Shown one piece after another: positions 44,452 through 53,016 of a stretch of 64,000 nucleotides of DNA. This DNA is from Ensifer sp. PDNC004. Lineage in GTDB: Bacteria; Pseudomonadota; Alphaproteobacteria; Rhizobiales; Rhizobiaceae. Location of the stretch: NCBI RefSeq assembly GCF_016919405.1, contig NZ_CP070352.1, forward strand, positions 1,684,501-1,748,500, written 5' to 3'. The number at the start of each line of letters is the position of its first letter. Position 1 is the first letter of the stretch. The notes under the pieces were generated by a model that made no database searches, was not told where the DNA came from, and saw only the letters and a list, made by a program, of their open reading frames with translations. Made by a program: the position numbers and the translations under genes.

Positions 44452-45552
44452 TCAGTCAGCAAACATCGAAGGGCTATGCCACCGTTCGCGTGAGAAGAGG
44501 AGCCCCATGCCGTACTGCTCACACTCGGTAATGATGTCGCGCATGTCCCAGTGGTTGACTTTCGTCCGATCGGGATTGTGCGATACATCGTGCAGCAGGC
44601 GAATGAATGCCGGGTATTTGGTATCTGGAAGCTCGCCGTTGAGGAAACGGTATACTTTATCCTTAGTCAGTAGATTGCGATAGACGTCATCATGCGCGGT
44701 CAGTTCCCGTAGGAGGCGATGGCATCCAATGACATAGTGCAGTTGTTCCTGGTAATGCATGAAGGCTAACGGATATTCGGAAAAGTAGTGAGTATCGTTG
44801 CTGAAGGAATATCGCACGCCGTCTCGGAACCTATGAAATTCAGACTCTAAATAGCGGCCCAGAGGTGGGTTGCCCCAGGCGTGAGCGATGAACGGCGGAC
44901 TTGCCAGTTCTGGGCGTTTGCCAGCCGGTATGCGATACAGGCCAGCGCTGTGTACCGCAAAGGCCGCGATTTTTTCTTCGTCAAGATCAAGGGTTGAATT
45001 GATCGAGGACAGGCCCCAATGACGGATATCGTGCTTTCGGGAGACGGCTTTGATATGCTCAAGACCAGCGACCGCGTCGGTGTTGAGGAGATCGACTATC
45101 GAAGTGTACGAATTCATGAAATCATCACTAATCTGAACGAAGCACGTGCTGTCCGGATAGTAAAAATCGCACCGAGAGCGCTCGAGGGCGTCCGTCGCAC
45201 CGGAATTGATAACGATATCGCCGTCAACGCTAAGTTTCTTGCCAGTTAAGAATTCATTCAAAACGAACCATCGCATGGTATTCTTGAAGAAAAACCCCCC
45301 GCGTGTATCGTGTGAGAATATCCTTCTTATTCCGACGTATTTTTTTTCCAAATCGGAGAAGAATGGTTCGCAATCTATAATTTCGTACCCGAATCGTCCT
45401 GCGCTTGTTTGCTTGAAAAGCTCATAGCCGTGGAGACAGAGGAGTTTTATTTTAAAGCCGCGCCTGTGATGCACTCGTGCGATATTATCGATCGCAAGTC
45501 TTGCTGATATATATTTTAGATCGTCGGCCCAAACTACAACGCCAATGTCCAA
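44452..45552 (-). CDS. Glycosyltransferase-like protein with DxD motif (366 aa)
   Basis: The protein starts at TTG with GGGAGA upstream. It has I-G-V-V-V-W-A-D near the N terminus, F-F-F-K-N-T-M-R-W (87-95), L-S-V-D-G-D-I-V-I (D-G-D at 110-112, a likely metal site), S-T-C-F-V, L-D-L-D-E-E-K and A-F-M-H-Y-Q. The same series occurs in the C-terminal part of the sulfotransferase fusion at 40076. The fold is probably GT-A like. I know no named family for it. First gene of the minus-strand operon; A+T-rich. Confidence 0.7.
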   Translation of the reverse strand: MDIGVVVWADDLKYISARLAIDNIARVHHRRGFKIKLLCLHGYELFKQTSAGRFGYEIIDCEPFFSDLEKKYVGIRRIFSHDTRGGFFFKNTMRWFVLNEFLTGKKLSVDGDIVINSGATDALERSRCDFYYPDSTCFVQISDDFMNSYTSIVDLLNTDAVAGLEHIKAVSRKHDIRHWGLSSINSTLDLDEEKIAAFAVHSAGLYRIPAGKRPELASPPFIAHAWGNPPLGRYLESEFHRFRDGVRYSFSNDTHYFSEYPLAFMHYQEQLHYVIGCHRLLRELTAHDDVYRNLLTKDKVYRFLNGELPDTKYPAFIRLLHDVSHNPDRTKVNHWDMRDIITECEQYGMGLLFSRERWHSPSMFAD

Positions 45553-45840
45553 GGTAAGTCTCCCGTGGTATGCCTTACGGGACCCCTTCTATATCGATCT
45601 TCGGCACGGGCGCAACTTAGGAATTCCAGCAGCGGGCAGGAGGTCGCGGATAGATATCATCGCGGGGGGGCGCGTGTGATGTAAGCGGCAAGCAGACCCC
45701 GTCTGGAGCAGGGGGTGGCATCGGGCTTGTTCGTGTGCGTTCAGGGAATGAGCGTTGGTATGAATAGCTGTGTCCGAACATAGAACGTTCCATATGATCG
45801 AAGCCGTTGCGGATCGGTTGTAGGGGGCGCCGCGGCTGTT
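45553..45840. other. Upstream region of the glycosyltransferase operon
   Basis: About 290 bp before the first insertion-sequence fragment of graveyard 2. The promoter of the minus-strand operon should lie here, but no clear boxes were found. Confidence 0.3.
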
Positions 45841-46160
45841 TCGACCCTGGTCAGATGAGTTCAAGGCTCAGGCGGTAGCTGCTGGGGCGAGCGTTTCGGC
45901 GGTGGCGAGACGCATCGGCATTGATCCCTCGCAGTTGTTCACGTGGCGGCGCAATGGCCGTCTGAAAGCTGAGGCGGTCGTCGATACGGCTGGAAGCGAC
46001 CGTTCCAATGTGGACATCATCTTCGGGGACGCCGTGATCCGCGTGGATGTCGGTATCGACGAGTCTCACGTCGTTAAGCTGATCCGCGCGGTGCGCTCTG
46101 CACTGCACGAGAGCGATCGGGTCGGGCGTATCTCCCGCTGCGGTGACGTGATGACGAGAA
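45841..46160 (+). pseudogene. IS66 TnpA remnant fused to an IS110-type end
   Basis: The frame reads F-K-A-Q-A-V-A-A-G-A-S-V-S-A-V-A-R-R-I-G-I-D-P and I-R-V-D-V-G-I-D-E-S-H-V-V-K-L-I-R-A-V-R, the start and end of an IS66 TnpA, then passes without a stop into R-V-G-R-I-S-R-C-G-D-V-M-T-R-T-L-L-Y, the C-terminal helix-hairpin region of an IS110-family transposase. The two pieces were joined by deletion. Confidence 0.7.
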
Positions 46161-46194
46161 CTCTGCTCTACGAGGCCGCTCATTCGCTGCGTAG

Positions 46195-46563
46195 TAATGG
46201 CATATCTAGGCTTGGTACCGTCAGAAAGCTCGACGGGCGAACGCGTCAAACGTGGCGGGATCACCAAAGCGGGCAACGTCCGGGCGCGCCGCGCGCTCAT
46301 AGAAGGGGCTTGGACATCTAGAAGGGGCTTGGACATATCGCTACCCGGCGCGTGTGAGCCCGGCGATCCAGGCTCGGCTTGTAGGCCTGCGGAAGGTAGT
46401 CCGGGACATAGCGTGGAAGGGACAGGTTCAGCTTTGCACGCGTTATCGCAGGCTGATCAGTGCCGGCAAAGCAAAGACAGTCGCGGTAGCCGCTATCGCG
46501 CGAAAAATGGCGGCTTTCCTATGGGCGATTGGACAAGAGGTTGCGCCACTCGGGAAGTCTTAG
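46195..46563 (+). pseudogene. IS110-family transposase C-terminal remnant with 19-bp tandem duplication
   Basis: The frame A-Y-L-G-L-V-P-S-E-S-S-T-G-E-R-V-K-R-G-G and A-G-N-V-R-A-R-R-A-L-I-E-G-A-W-T is the transposase_20 end. A direct repeat of GAAGGGGCTTGGACATCTA at about 46301-46338 shifts the frame; after it the frame resumes (V-S-P-A-I-Q-A-R-L-V-G-L-R-K) to the end near 46563. Confidence 0.75.
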
Positions 46564-46874
46564 ACCGATAGTCAGCCCAAAATAGGCGCGCCAAAATCAT
46601 CTGTTTGTTGAACAAGGTTGGAGGCAGGGCCCCGGTGGGGAACCCTCGATACTCCTATGTGGCAGAGACATCCAGGCCCGACACTAGACAGAGGCAGCCC
46701 CAGACGAACATAGGGAAATGAGGTATCCAGCCCGCGAATGAGAGTATGCCGCCGTCGTCGAAACGCCCTGTGTCCTGCTTTGTTCAATAACTCCGAGCGT
46801 TTGCCGTTCGTCGCCAGACGGAAGGGGGAAGCCATGCTCGGCTGACTTGCAAACGAACATAAGAGGAGGAGTCA
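46564..46874. other. Unassigned stretch in graveyard 2
   Basis: About 310 bp without a protein-like frame or recognisable insertion-sequence end. Confidence 0.3.
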
Positions 46875-47060
46875 TATGACGAAGCATCCGATTGAAGTGA
46901 AAACGTCTGTCGAGCGCCGGCGGCGCTGGTCCCGCGACGACAACGAACGACCTCGTTGCTGCCTGCCTTGAGCCGGGCGCGGTGCTCTCCGAGATTGCCC
47001 GCGCGGCCGAGATCCACGTCAGTCAGCTCTTCCGTGGGCGCAAGGAGGTTTGCCGCGTTG
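46875..47060 (+). pseudogene. IS66 TnpA remnant, frameshifted
   Basis: After GGAGGAG an ATG opens K-H-P-I-E-V-K-T-S-V-E-R-R-R-R-W-S-R-D-D, then a shift near 46945 is needed for A-A-C-L-E-P-G-A-V-L-S-E-I-A-R-A-A-E-I-H-V-S-Q-L-F. This is the N-terminal half of an IS66 TnpA of a different subtype from the one at 45841. Confidence 0.65.
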
Positions 47061-47404
47061 AGGAGCCGTCGATGCAGAGGGTGTCAGTACCGGAACAATA
47101 CTCCCCACTAGTGCCGTTTGAATCTTCCCCATATGTGGAACCGCCCAGTTAGCACGGTGTTTTTTTCGCGCGCCCTCCCGCTGGCGGTGCGGTCATATGT
47201 CCGGCCTGTTAACGCGGTCTATGACCGCTGGCCACGATGAGATCCGCGACGCCGATCGCCTTATCAGTTTGTCGCCCTCGATGGCGCACTGGGAAAGACG
47301 GTCTGATCGGCGTCGGGATTTAACACATTGGGTTCATCACGCATTTGGCAACTTGCCACTTGATCCGGCTGCAAAAAGCCGGAACCTCTCCTTCTATGTT
47401 CTCA
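47061..47404. other. Unassigned stretch in graveyard 2
   Basis: About 340 bp between two transposase fragments; no gene recognised. Confidence 0.3.
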
Positions 47405-47665
47405 CTACATCGCCAGCATCTCGTACGAACCGCCCTTGACGAGAAGCGCCCAGATTGTTCGAGCGATCATATTTGCTAAGGCGACAGCTGCAACTTTGTA
47501 AGGCTTTCGTGCCATCAGCGAGACGATCCAAGAGGGGAGCGTCACTCCCCTGCGTGCTTGCTTCAGGATCGATGTCGCACCGACGATCAGGAGCGTTCGC
47601 AACTGTTTGTTCCCGCGTTTCGATATACGGCCCAGCTGACCTTGCCCCGTTGAAATAATCCATTT
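47405..47665 (-). pseudogene. IS110-family transposase C-terminal remnant
   Basis: Read on the minus strand the frame gives Q-L-G-R-I-S-K-R-G-N-K-Q-L-R-T-L-L-I-V-G-A and M-A-R-K-P-Y-K-V-A-A-V-A-L-A-N, the end of an IS110-family transposase. Its upstream part is replaced by the left end of the IS3 element. Confidence 0.75.
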
Positions 47666-47700
47666 TGAAGTAAGCCCTGGCCGATTGAGAGGACCAGGGA

Positions 47701-47967
47701 ATGAAGCGCAGTCGTTTCACAGACGAACAGATCATCGGGATTCTGAAGGAGCACGAGGCGGGTACGCCGGTCCTGGAGCTTTGCCGCAAGCACGGCGTCA
47801 GCGATGCCAGCATCTATAAGTGGAAAGCCACGTTCGGCGGCATGGAGGTGTCGGAAGCCAAGCGGCTGAAGACGCTGGAGGAGGAGAACACGAGGCTGAA
47901 GCGGCTTTTGGCAGACGCGATGCTCGACAATGCCGCCTTGAAAGACCTTTTGGGAAAGAGGTGGTGA
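47701..47967 (+). CDS. IS3-family transposase OrfA
   Basis: An 88-residue helix-turn-helix protein: M-K-R-S-R-F-T-D-E-Q-I-I-G-I-L-K-E-H-E-A-G, C-R-K-H-G-V-S-D-A-S-I-Y-K-W-K, then a leucine-zipper-like tail. It is complete and of the IS407/IS1222-type. OrfB follows in another frame with overlapping codons. Confidence 0.9.
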   Translation: MKRSRFTDEQIIGILKEHEAGTPVLELCRKHGVSDASIYKWKATFGGMEVSEAKRLKTLEEENTRLKRLLADAMLDNAALKDLLGKRW

Positions 47968-48612
47968 CGCCCGCAGCAAAGCGGAGAGCTGTCGCGCATC
48001 TGGTGAACTACCATCGGATGAGCGAACGGCGGGTGTGTAAAGCCATCGGCTTTTGCCGAATGACGATCCGTTACGAAACCAGACGCGACGACGATCATGG
48101 CCTTCGCGAGCAAATGAAGGCGTTGGCACATGAACGCCGCCGCTTCGGATATCGATTCCTTCATGTGCTGCTCAGGCGCGAGGGACACCTTGTGAACCTC
48201 AAGAAGCTCTTTCGGCTCTATCGGGAGGATAAGCTGACGGTGCGCAAGCGTGGCGGCCGGAATCGAGCGATCGGCACCCGAGCACCGATGCTGATCCCGA
48301 TGGCAGCCAATGACCGTTGGTCGCTGGATTTCATATCGGATCAACGCACCGATTTACGCAGGTTCCGGATTCTAACGGTCGTCGACGATTGCACCAGGGA
48401 ATGCCTGGCTCTCGTCGCCGACACGTCGCTCTCCGGCCTACGGGTGGCCCGCGAGCTGGATCGGATCATCGAGGAACGTGGCAAGCCCAGGATGATCGTC
48501 AGCGACGACGGCAGCGAATTCACCAGCAAGGCGATTTTGCAAATGGACGGATGTGAGGGCGACGAACAGCCCACTGCTTTCGGCGTTGACGGAACGGCAA
48601 TAGCGATTTTTC

Positions 48613-49176
48613 TCAGAACTTCTGCTTTGCCCGCTTCGGCATAAAATAGGTTCGTATATTGGCGAGTGCTTCGGCGACCTCAGCAGCATCCTGGCGGGTC
48701 GCTTTCCGTTTTGTCTCGCCGAGCTTGCGGATGGGCGCGATGATGTCGCCAGTGACGGCATGAACTCGAAGAACCGGCTGCCAAAGCCTCGGCGCGTATC
48801 CTGTTCCCAACAAAAAGCAGAGGTCCCAATCGAAGGGATCAAAGGTTTGATCATCGAGCCTGGTGAACCTGGGCCGGTAGTCTTTCGGCGTTTCGGCGAG
48901 GCTTGCCGATATCCGGTTGTATTCCGCAACGATGGTTTGCACGGCCCGATGCTCGGTTGTTTCCATCGGCAGGTTCAGGGCCTCCGGGCCAGTCAGCTCC
49001 GGGATCCACTGACGTGGGTCGATAAACTTCGGGCCGATGATGAGAGCCGTGAGATAGCCATCGAGACCGCTCATCGACCAGATCGGCGACACCGGACGAC
49101 GTGCCCTGATGAAGGCTTCGAACGCCTCGTCATCGAGCTTCGGTCGTGCCGTTGTCTGTTGGTTGTTCTGTGTCAT
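48613..49176 (-). CDS. UPF0149 (YecA-like) family protein inside the IS66 element
   Basis: Starting at M-T-Q-N-N-Q-Q-T-T (its ATG overlaps the tnpC stop as ATGA) the protein has 187 residues. It shows the UPF0149 features M-S-G-L-D-G-Y-L-T-A-L-I-I-G-P and Y-R-P-R-F. Such genes often ride at the end of IS66 elements; their role is unknown. It is intact although tnpC is not. The usual C-terminal metal-binding SEC-C motif of YecA is absent. Confidence 0.78.
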   Translation of the reverse strand: MTQNNQQTTARPKLDDEAFEAFIRARRPVSPIWSMSGLDGYLTALIIGPKFIDPRQWIPELTGPEALNLPMETTEHRAVQTIVAEYNRISASLAETPKDYRPRFTRLDDQTFDPFDWDLCFLLGTGYAPRLWQPVLRVHAVTGDIIAPIRKLGETKRKATRQDAAEVAEALANIRTYFMPKRAKQKF

Positions 49177-50728
49177 GCCGCCCGTTGCTCCTGACCTGCA
49201 ATGCTCTCGCGGTCGGCCTTCCAGGCCCATGAAAAGAGTGTGTCCATCTGCTTCGCGGTCACCTTGCCGGAGATGATGCGTTCCAGCACATCGTCAAGCC
49301 AGACCTCGGGGTCCACACTATTGAGCTTTGCTGTGTTGACGAGCGATGCCAGGACCGCAAAGGTCTTGCCACCGCGTTCATTGCCCACGAACAACGAATT
49401 CTTCCTCGTCAGAGCCACCGATTTCATCGAACGCTCGACCACATTGGAGTCCACTTCGATCCGGCCATCCTCCAGGAAGGCTGCCAGTCCGCTCCAGTGA
49501 TTGAGCGTGTAGGAGACAGCCTTGCCCAACGCCGATTTTGACGACACCTCTTGGCTCAGTTCCGTGAGTTGGGCCTTCAGTTCGCTTATGACGGGCGCTG
49601 CCTCGCGACGCCGTACCGTGAGCTGGGTATCGGCACTTTCACCGCGCAGTCTCGCTTCGATACGATAGATCTCGGCAATTCTGGCCAGGATCGACAGCGC
49701 CTCCGAAGAACCAGTCAGCTTGACGACTTCGACGAACTTGCGTCGGGCATAGGCAAGGCAGAAGGCCAGTCGCATCGGGGCGACATTGCTCTTCCCACGG
49801 CGCTTGGCCAGAGTTTTATAGGCTTGGTAGCCATCGACCTGAAGTACGCCGGCAAACGACAACAATTGCCCCTCGATCTCGCGAGCGCTGCGGCTTTCGG
49901 AAAAGTATAGGCGACCGCGGGCGGCGCCGGACCATTCCACGGGCGGTCATCGACCGCCTAGGCCACAACTGACAGACCTTGGTTCGTTTGCGCCCTGGAT
50001 CAAGCCGCGGCAGCGGGGTCTCATCGCATAATACCCTCGGCTGGGAGCGGATAAAGGCTAGCAGCGCATAATAGAGAAGCTCAAGCCACCAGGCGACCCG
50101 CGTCACCCAAGCCCCGAGCGTGCCGCGATCGATGATCACGCCGCAGGAGGCAAGCATCTGCGCCTGGCGATGCAGCGGCAAATGCCAGGCGAACTTCGAA
50201 ACGGCGACATGGGCGGCAAATGCCGCCATCCATTACGCGCGCCGGCGCCGAAGCCTGGACCATGACGCTCTCGCAGGCCCGGCATGCATAGCGCGGCCGA
50301 ATTGTCCGTTTCACCCGGACAACCGCAGGCACGATGTCGAGCGCCTCGCTGACATCCGTGCCGATACAATGAGGTTCGAACGAGCAGCACGGACAAATCT
50401 TGCTCTCCGGCTCGATGAGCTCTTCATACCGTGGGAGATGATTGGGCAAACGACCGATGTTGCGCGACGGCGATCGCCGCTCCTGCTTTGTCACCTCGGC
50501 GACGGGTGCAACGTGGTCATCGGCCGCCGCGGGAATGTCGCTGAGATCGCCAAGCTCAAGCATCGCCTGCGCCGGGTCGAGAGCCGTCATCTTCTCCGAT
50601 TTCGGCCCAAAGAGCTGTTGCTCCAGGAAGGCAATGCGCGCCTTGAGGTCGGCATTCTCTGCATCGAGCGAGAGAATGATCCGGCTCAATTGCGCGGCAT
50701 CCTGAGGTAAAGGGTCGGGTCGAAGCGG
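49173..50728 (-). pseudogene. IS66 transposase TnpC, frameshifted
   Basis: Three frames cover the protein. The N-terminal part (coiled coil L-S-L-D-A-E-N-A-D-L-K-A-R-I-A-F-L-E, zinc-type C-P-C-C) runs to about 50225; the middle part (R-Q-A-Q-M-L-A-S-C-G, L-C-D-E-T-P-L-P-R-L-D-P-G) to about 49945; the C-terminal part (V-D-G-Y-Q-A-Y-K-T-L, I-E-V-D-S-N-V-V-E-R-S-M-K) ends at 49173. Two frameshifts therefore inactivate the transposase. Its N-terminal part is also read through from tnpB without a stop. Confidence 0.82.
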
Positions 50729-51136
50729 CGTGGCAGACCCTAGCACATGATCCTGAATCGTCAAGCAAATCCAATAGGATAAGCCCGCTTTCTTTGGCCG
50801 CTTTACGGTGTTTCTCTTGACCCGCGTCCAGTCAATACCGGCCAGCAAAAGTGAGAACTCCTGGCTACTCATCTGCATCGCGCCATCGCGGATCGGTGGC
50901 CAAACGAACTTGCCTGCCTCCAGCCATTTCGTCGCCAGGATCATGCCTGATCCGTCCCAATAAATGCAGCGCAGGCGATCGCACCGCTTGGCGCGGAACA
51001 CAAACACGTCACCACAATAGGGATCGGCCGCAAGGGCTGATGCCACCAGCGCAACAAGGCCATTTATGCCGCGCCGGAAGTCGACAGGCTGCGTCGCGAC
51101 CATGATCTTCACGCCATTCGGCGAAAGTCCGATCAC
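50729..51136 (-). CDS. IS66 accessory protein TnpB
   Basis: The protein begins [23 protein letters not shown] and contains F-V-F-R-A-K-R-C-D-R-L-R-C-I-Y-W-D-G, the TnpB signature. The normal product is about 117 residues, ending near K-R-P-K-K-A-G; here no stop codon follows and the frame runs on into tnpC (to 50081), suggesting loss of the tnpB stop. Its start overlaps the tnpA stop. Confidence 0.8.
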
Positions 51137-51603
51137 CGGCGTGCTCGCAACGCCGCCACGATCGCCTGCGCCAACTCGGGCGCCACCGAGCCGATCACGG
51201 TCATGCGCGCGCCGGCAATCTCGATCTCAATACGACCCGTGGCGTAGTGGGGGACATCCGACGGCGAGTTCTCGGAAGACGTTCGATCGCCAACCACCGT
51301 CACCGGCACGAACATTGCCTGCTGCGCGCAGGTACTGGCAGAGCGACGAGAGGTCAACCCAGATTCCCGACGCCAGACGTTCAGCAAGCCGCGATTGGCG
51401 CCCCAGCGCCTGGCAACGGCCGAGATGTTCACGTCGGGCTCTGCGCTTTCCGCAAGGATCCGCGCCTTCTCCTCGTCAGTCCAATTCCGCCGCTGGCGTC
51501 GACCGGTGATCACCTCGATCCGACGATACCTTCCCTCATGCCTGGCCTCATGCATGCCTTCATCCATGACTTCAAGCATGGCATCAGCGCGATCTCCAAC
51601 CAT
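51133..51603 (-). CDS. IS66 accessory protein TnpA
   Basis: The 156-residue helix-turn-helix protein reads [20 protein letters not shown] and [20 protein letters not shown], then the typical end [12 protein letters not shown]. The start could also be the ATG eight codons in. Complete. Confidence 0.82.
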   Translation of the reverse strand: MVGDRADAMLEVMDEGMHEARHEGRYRRIEVITGRRQRRNWTDEEKARILAESAEPDVNISAVARRWGANRGLLNVWRRESGLTSRRSASTCAQQAMFVPVTVVGDRTSSENSPSDVPHYATGRIEIEIAGARMTVIGSVAPELAQAIVAALRARR

Positions 51604-52182
51604 CCTGTTCCGCTGCTATCGGTGAAGGAGCTTATCTCGCGGCCTCGATCACAAAAGGAAAGGTGGGCTGTTCGGAGCGCTCACGGACGGATCGGAGCAA
51701 GGTGGATTGGCACTACACCGCGCCGGGCAAGCCGATCCAGAACGCCTTCATCAAAAGCTTCAATGGGCGGCTGCGCGACGAGTTCCTGAATGAGACGCTC
51801 TTCACGTCACTGGCCCACGCTCGATCAGCGCTTTCAAACTGGCGCAGCGACTACAACGATCACCGACCGCACTCCGGCCTCGGCTGGCTGACACCTGTCG
51901 AGTTCGTTCAGACCAACAACCCGCGACGTGATTCGGTGCTGCGCAGCCGAAATGGCTCCGCACCGCAACCCGCCGCTACCGCCCCAAAGACAGCAACCAA
52001 AAAAACCCGCAGCGAACTCAAAACTGGATAAAACTTGGGGGCAAGGTCATTCCAACACAACGATTCTGGTACACAGATGTCTTCGAGTGGGGGGGCGGCG
52101 TCCACCCCATCGCTTACGACTTTCGTTGGATTGGCAAACGTGGGGCGGCACTTCAATCCAAGATGGAAAGCCGCGCAAAGTG

Positions 52183-53016
52183 TTAGTTCAGCTTGCCTCG
52201 AAGGAAGCGCTCCAAGCTAAACCCAATCACCAGCAATGCAAGGATAACTCCAATTAGGTAGCGCTTGTCCAAAAGCCCCTCGTGGTAGGTTTCGTAATAG
52301 CCCGATCGCACCCACTCAACACAATGGGCGAGAGGATTGAAGTAGATTATTTCGGATACTATAGGTGGCATTTGGCTTGGCAAAAAAAGCGCCCCAGAAC
52401 TGATATACAGACCAACAGCTGTCAGCACACAAGCCTGCAGCCAGTTTGTAACGAGTCGCGAAATAATCGCGTTGGGTAGGCAGAAAGCGAGGCTGAACAA
52501 CATTGTCATGCCAATCCCGCTGAGTGTTTTGATTGGGTTTTTCGGAACAATGTCGGCTCCGAACGCGAAAAGTGCCAAAGCTAATACGGTGATCACGATC
52601 AATGAGTTTACTATTTCAAGTAAGGCGCGAGAAATGACTAAGTCAATTGGATTTACCCGAGGGAATACTAATAGTGGGCGGTTGTCGTCGATCGCTAGAA
52701 TGTTTGAGCGTACGGGGTAGAGAAACAGCATAAAGGGTAAGATGCCAGATGCGTAAAAGACCATCTTATCCGTCCCCAGAAGTGCTGATCGCCCCATCGC
52801 ACTGTAGAAAGCAGCAAGTGTTAAAAGGTGAAATAGCGGCATACCGATAACACGTAGGTAGCTCCAAGCCGAGCCCATCATTCGAGCTCTGACATCGCGC
52901 AAGATGAGTGCTCCCAGAATACCCGCGTAGGAACGCGCATTTGCCTGAAAGGTTGCGAACTTAATGCGAACCGTATGCCGAAAATGAACCCGTGGCCGAC
53001 TCTCAACGCTTTTCAT
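52183..53016 (-). CDS. kpsM: Capsule/polysaccharide ABC transporter permease (KpsM/Wzm-like)
   Basis: The 277-residue protein has the ABC-2 polysaccharide exporter pattern: an N-terminal amphipathic region (L-R-D-V-R-A-R-M-M-G-S-A-W-S-Y-L), six hydrophobic segments, and a late F-N-P-L-A-H-C-V-E-W-V-R-S-G-Y-Y, typical of KpsM. It would export a lipid-linked capsular polysaccharide with the KpsT-like ATPase at 54065. Its start overlaps the preceding unknown gene by 14 bp, so the two are coupled. The gene is A+T-rich compared with the left half of the window. Confidence 0.88.
   Translation of the reverse strand: MKSVESRPRVHFRHTVRIKFATFQANARSYAGILGALILRDVRARMMGSAWSYLRVIGMPLFHLLTLAAFYSAMGRSALLGTDKMVFYASGILPFMLFLYPVRSNILAIDDNRPLLVFPRVNPIDLVISRALLEIVNSLIVITVLALALFAFGADIVPKNPIKTLSGIGMTMLFSLAFCLPNAIISRLVTNWLQACVLTAVGLYISSGALFLPSQMPPIVSEIIYFNPLAHCVEWVRSGYYETYHEGLLDKRYLIGVILALLVIGFSLERFLRGKLN

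Larger units (their letters stand above)
48553..51684 (-). mobile_element. IS66-family insertion sequence with UPF0149 passenger gene
   Basis: The element is bounded by an 8-bp direct repeat GGACGGAT (48545-48552 and 51685-51692), the IS66 target size. Both ends read GTGAG..GC..CGAACAGCCCAC in inverted orientation. Gene order on the minus strand is tnpA, tnpB, tnpC, UPF0149. The tnpC gene is frameshifted, so the element is probably dead. Confidence 0.88.
47961..52031 (+). pseudogene. IS3-family transposase OrfB, split by the IS66 element
   Basis: The 5' part (47961-48552) runs from a GTG through H-E-R-R-R-F-G-Y-R-F-L-H and the first two acidic catalytic segments (W-S-L-D-F, V-S-D-D-G-S-E-F-T-S). 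The 3' part (51685-52031) resumes at [12 protein letters not shown] and includes [13 protein letters not shown] with the catalytic Glu. Rejoining at the target repeat leaves the halves one base out of frame, so orfB was probably already mutated or changed later. Confidence 0.85.
47637..52049 (+). mobile_element. IS3-family insertion sequence, interrupted by an IS66 element
   Basis: The inverted ends begin TGACCTTGCCCC on both sides (47637 and, inverted, 52049) and share the further block ATCCA-TTTTGA. Without the inserted IS66 and one target repeat the element is about 1.27 kb, the normal IS3 size. It carries orfA and a split orfB. No 3-bp target repeat is obvious. Confidence 0.78.

Noticed and set aside
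44280..44588. 102-codon frame on the minus strand between the DUF4422 and DxD genes
   Set aside because: It overlaps the end of the DxD gene in another frame and has shadow-like Ser/Thr/Arg composition.
45700..47700. CRISPR array or integron-like repeat array
   Set aside because: Repeats here are explained by transposase fragments and one 19-bp tandem duplication; no regularly spaced repeats occur.
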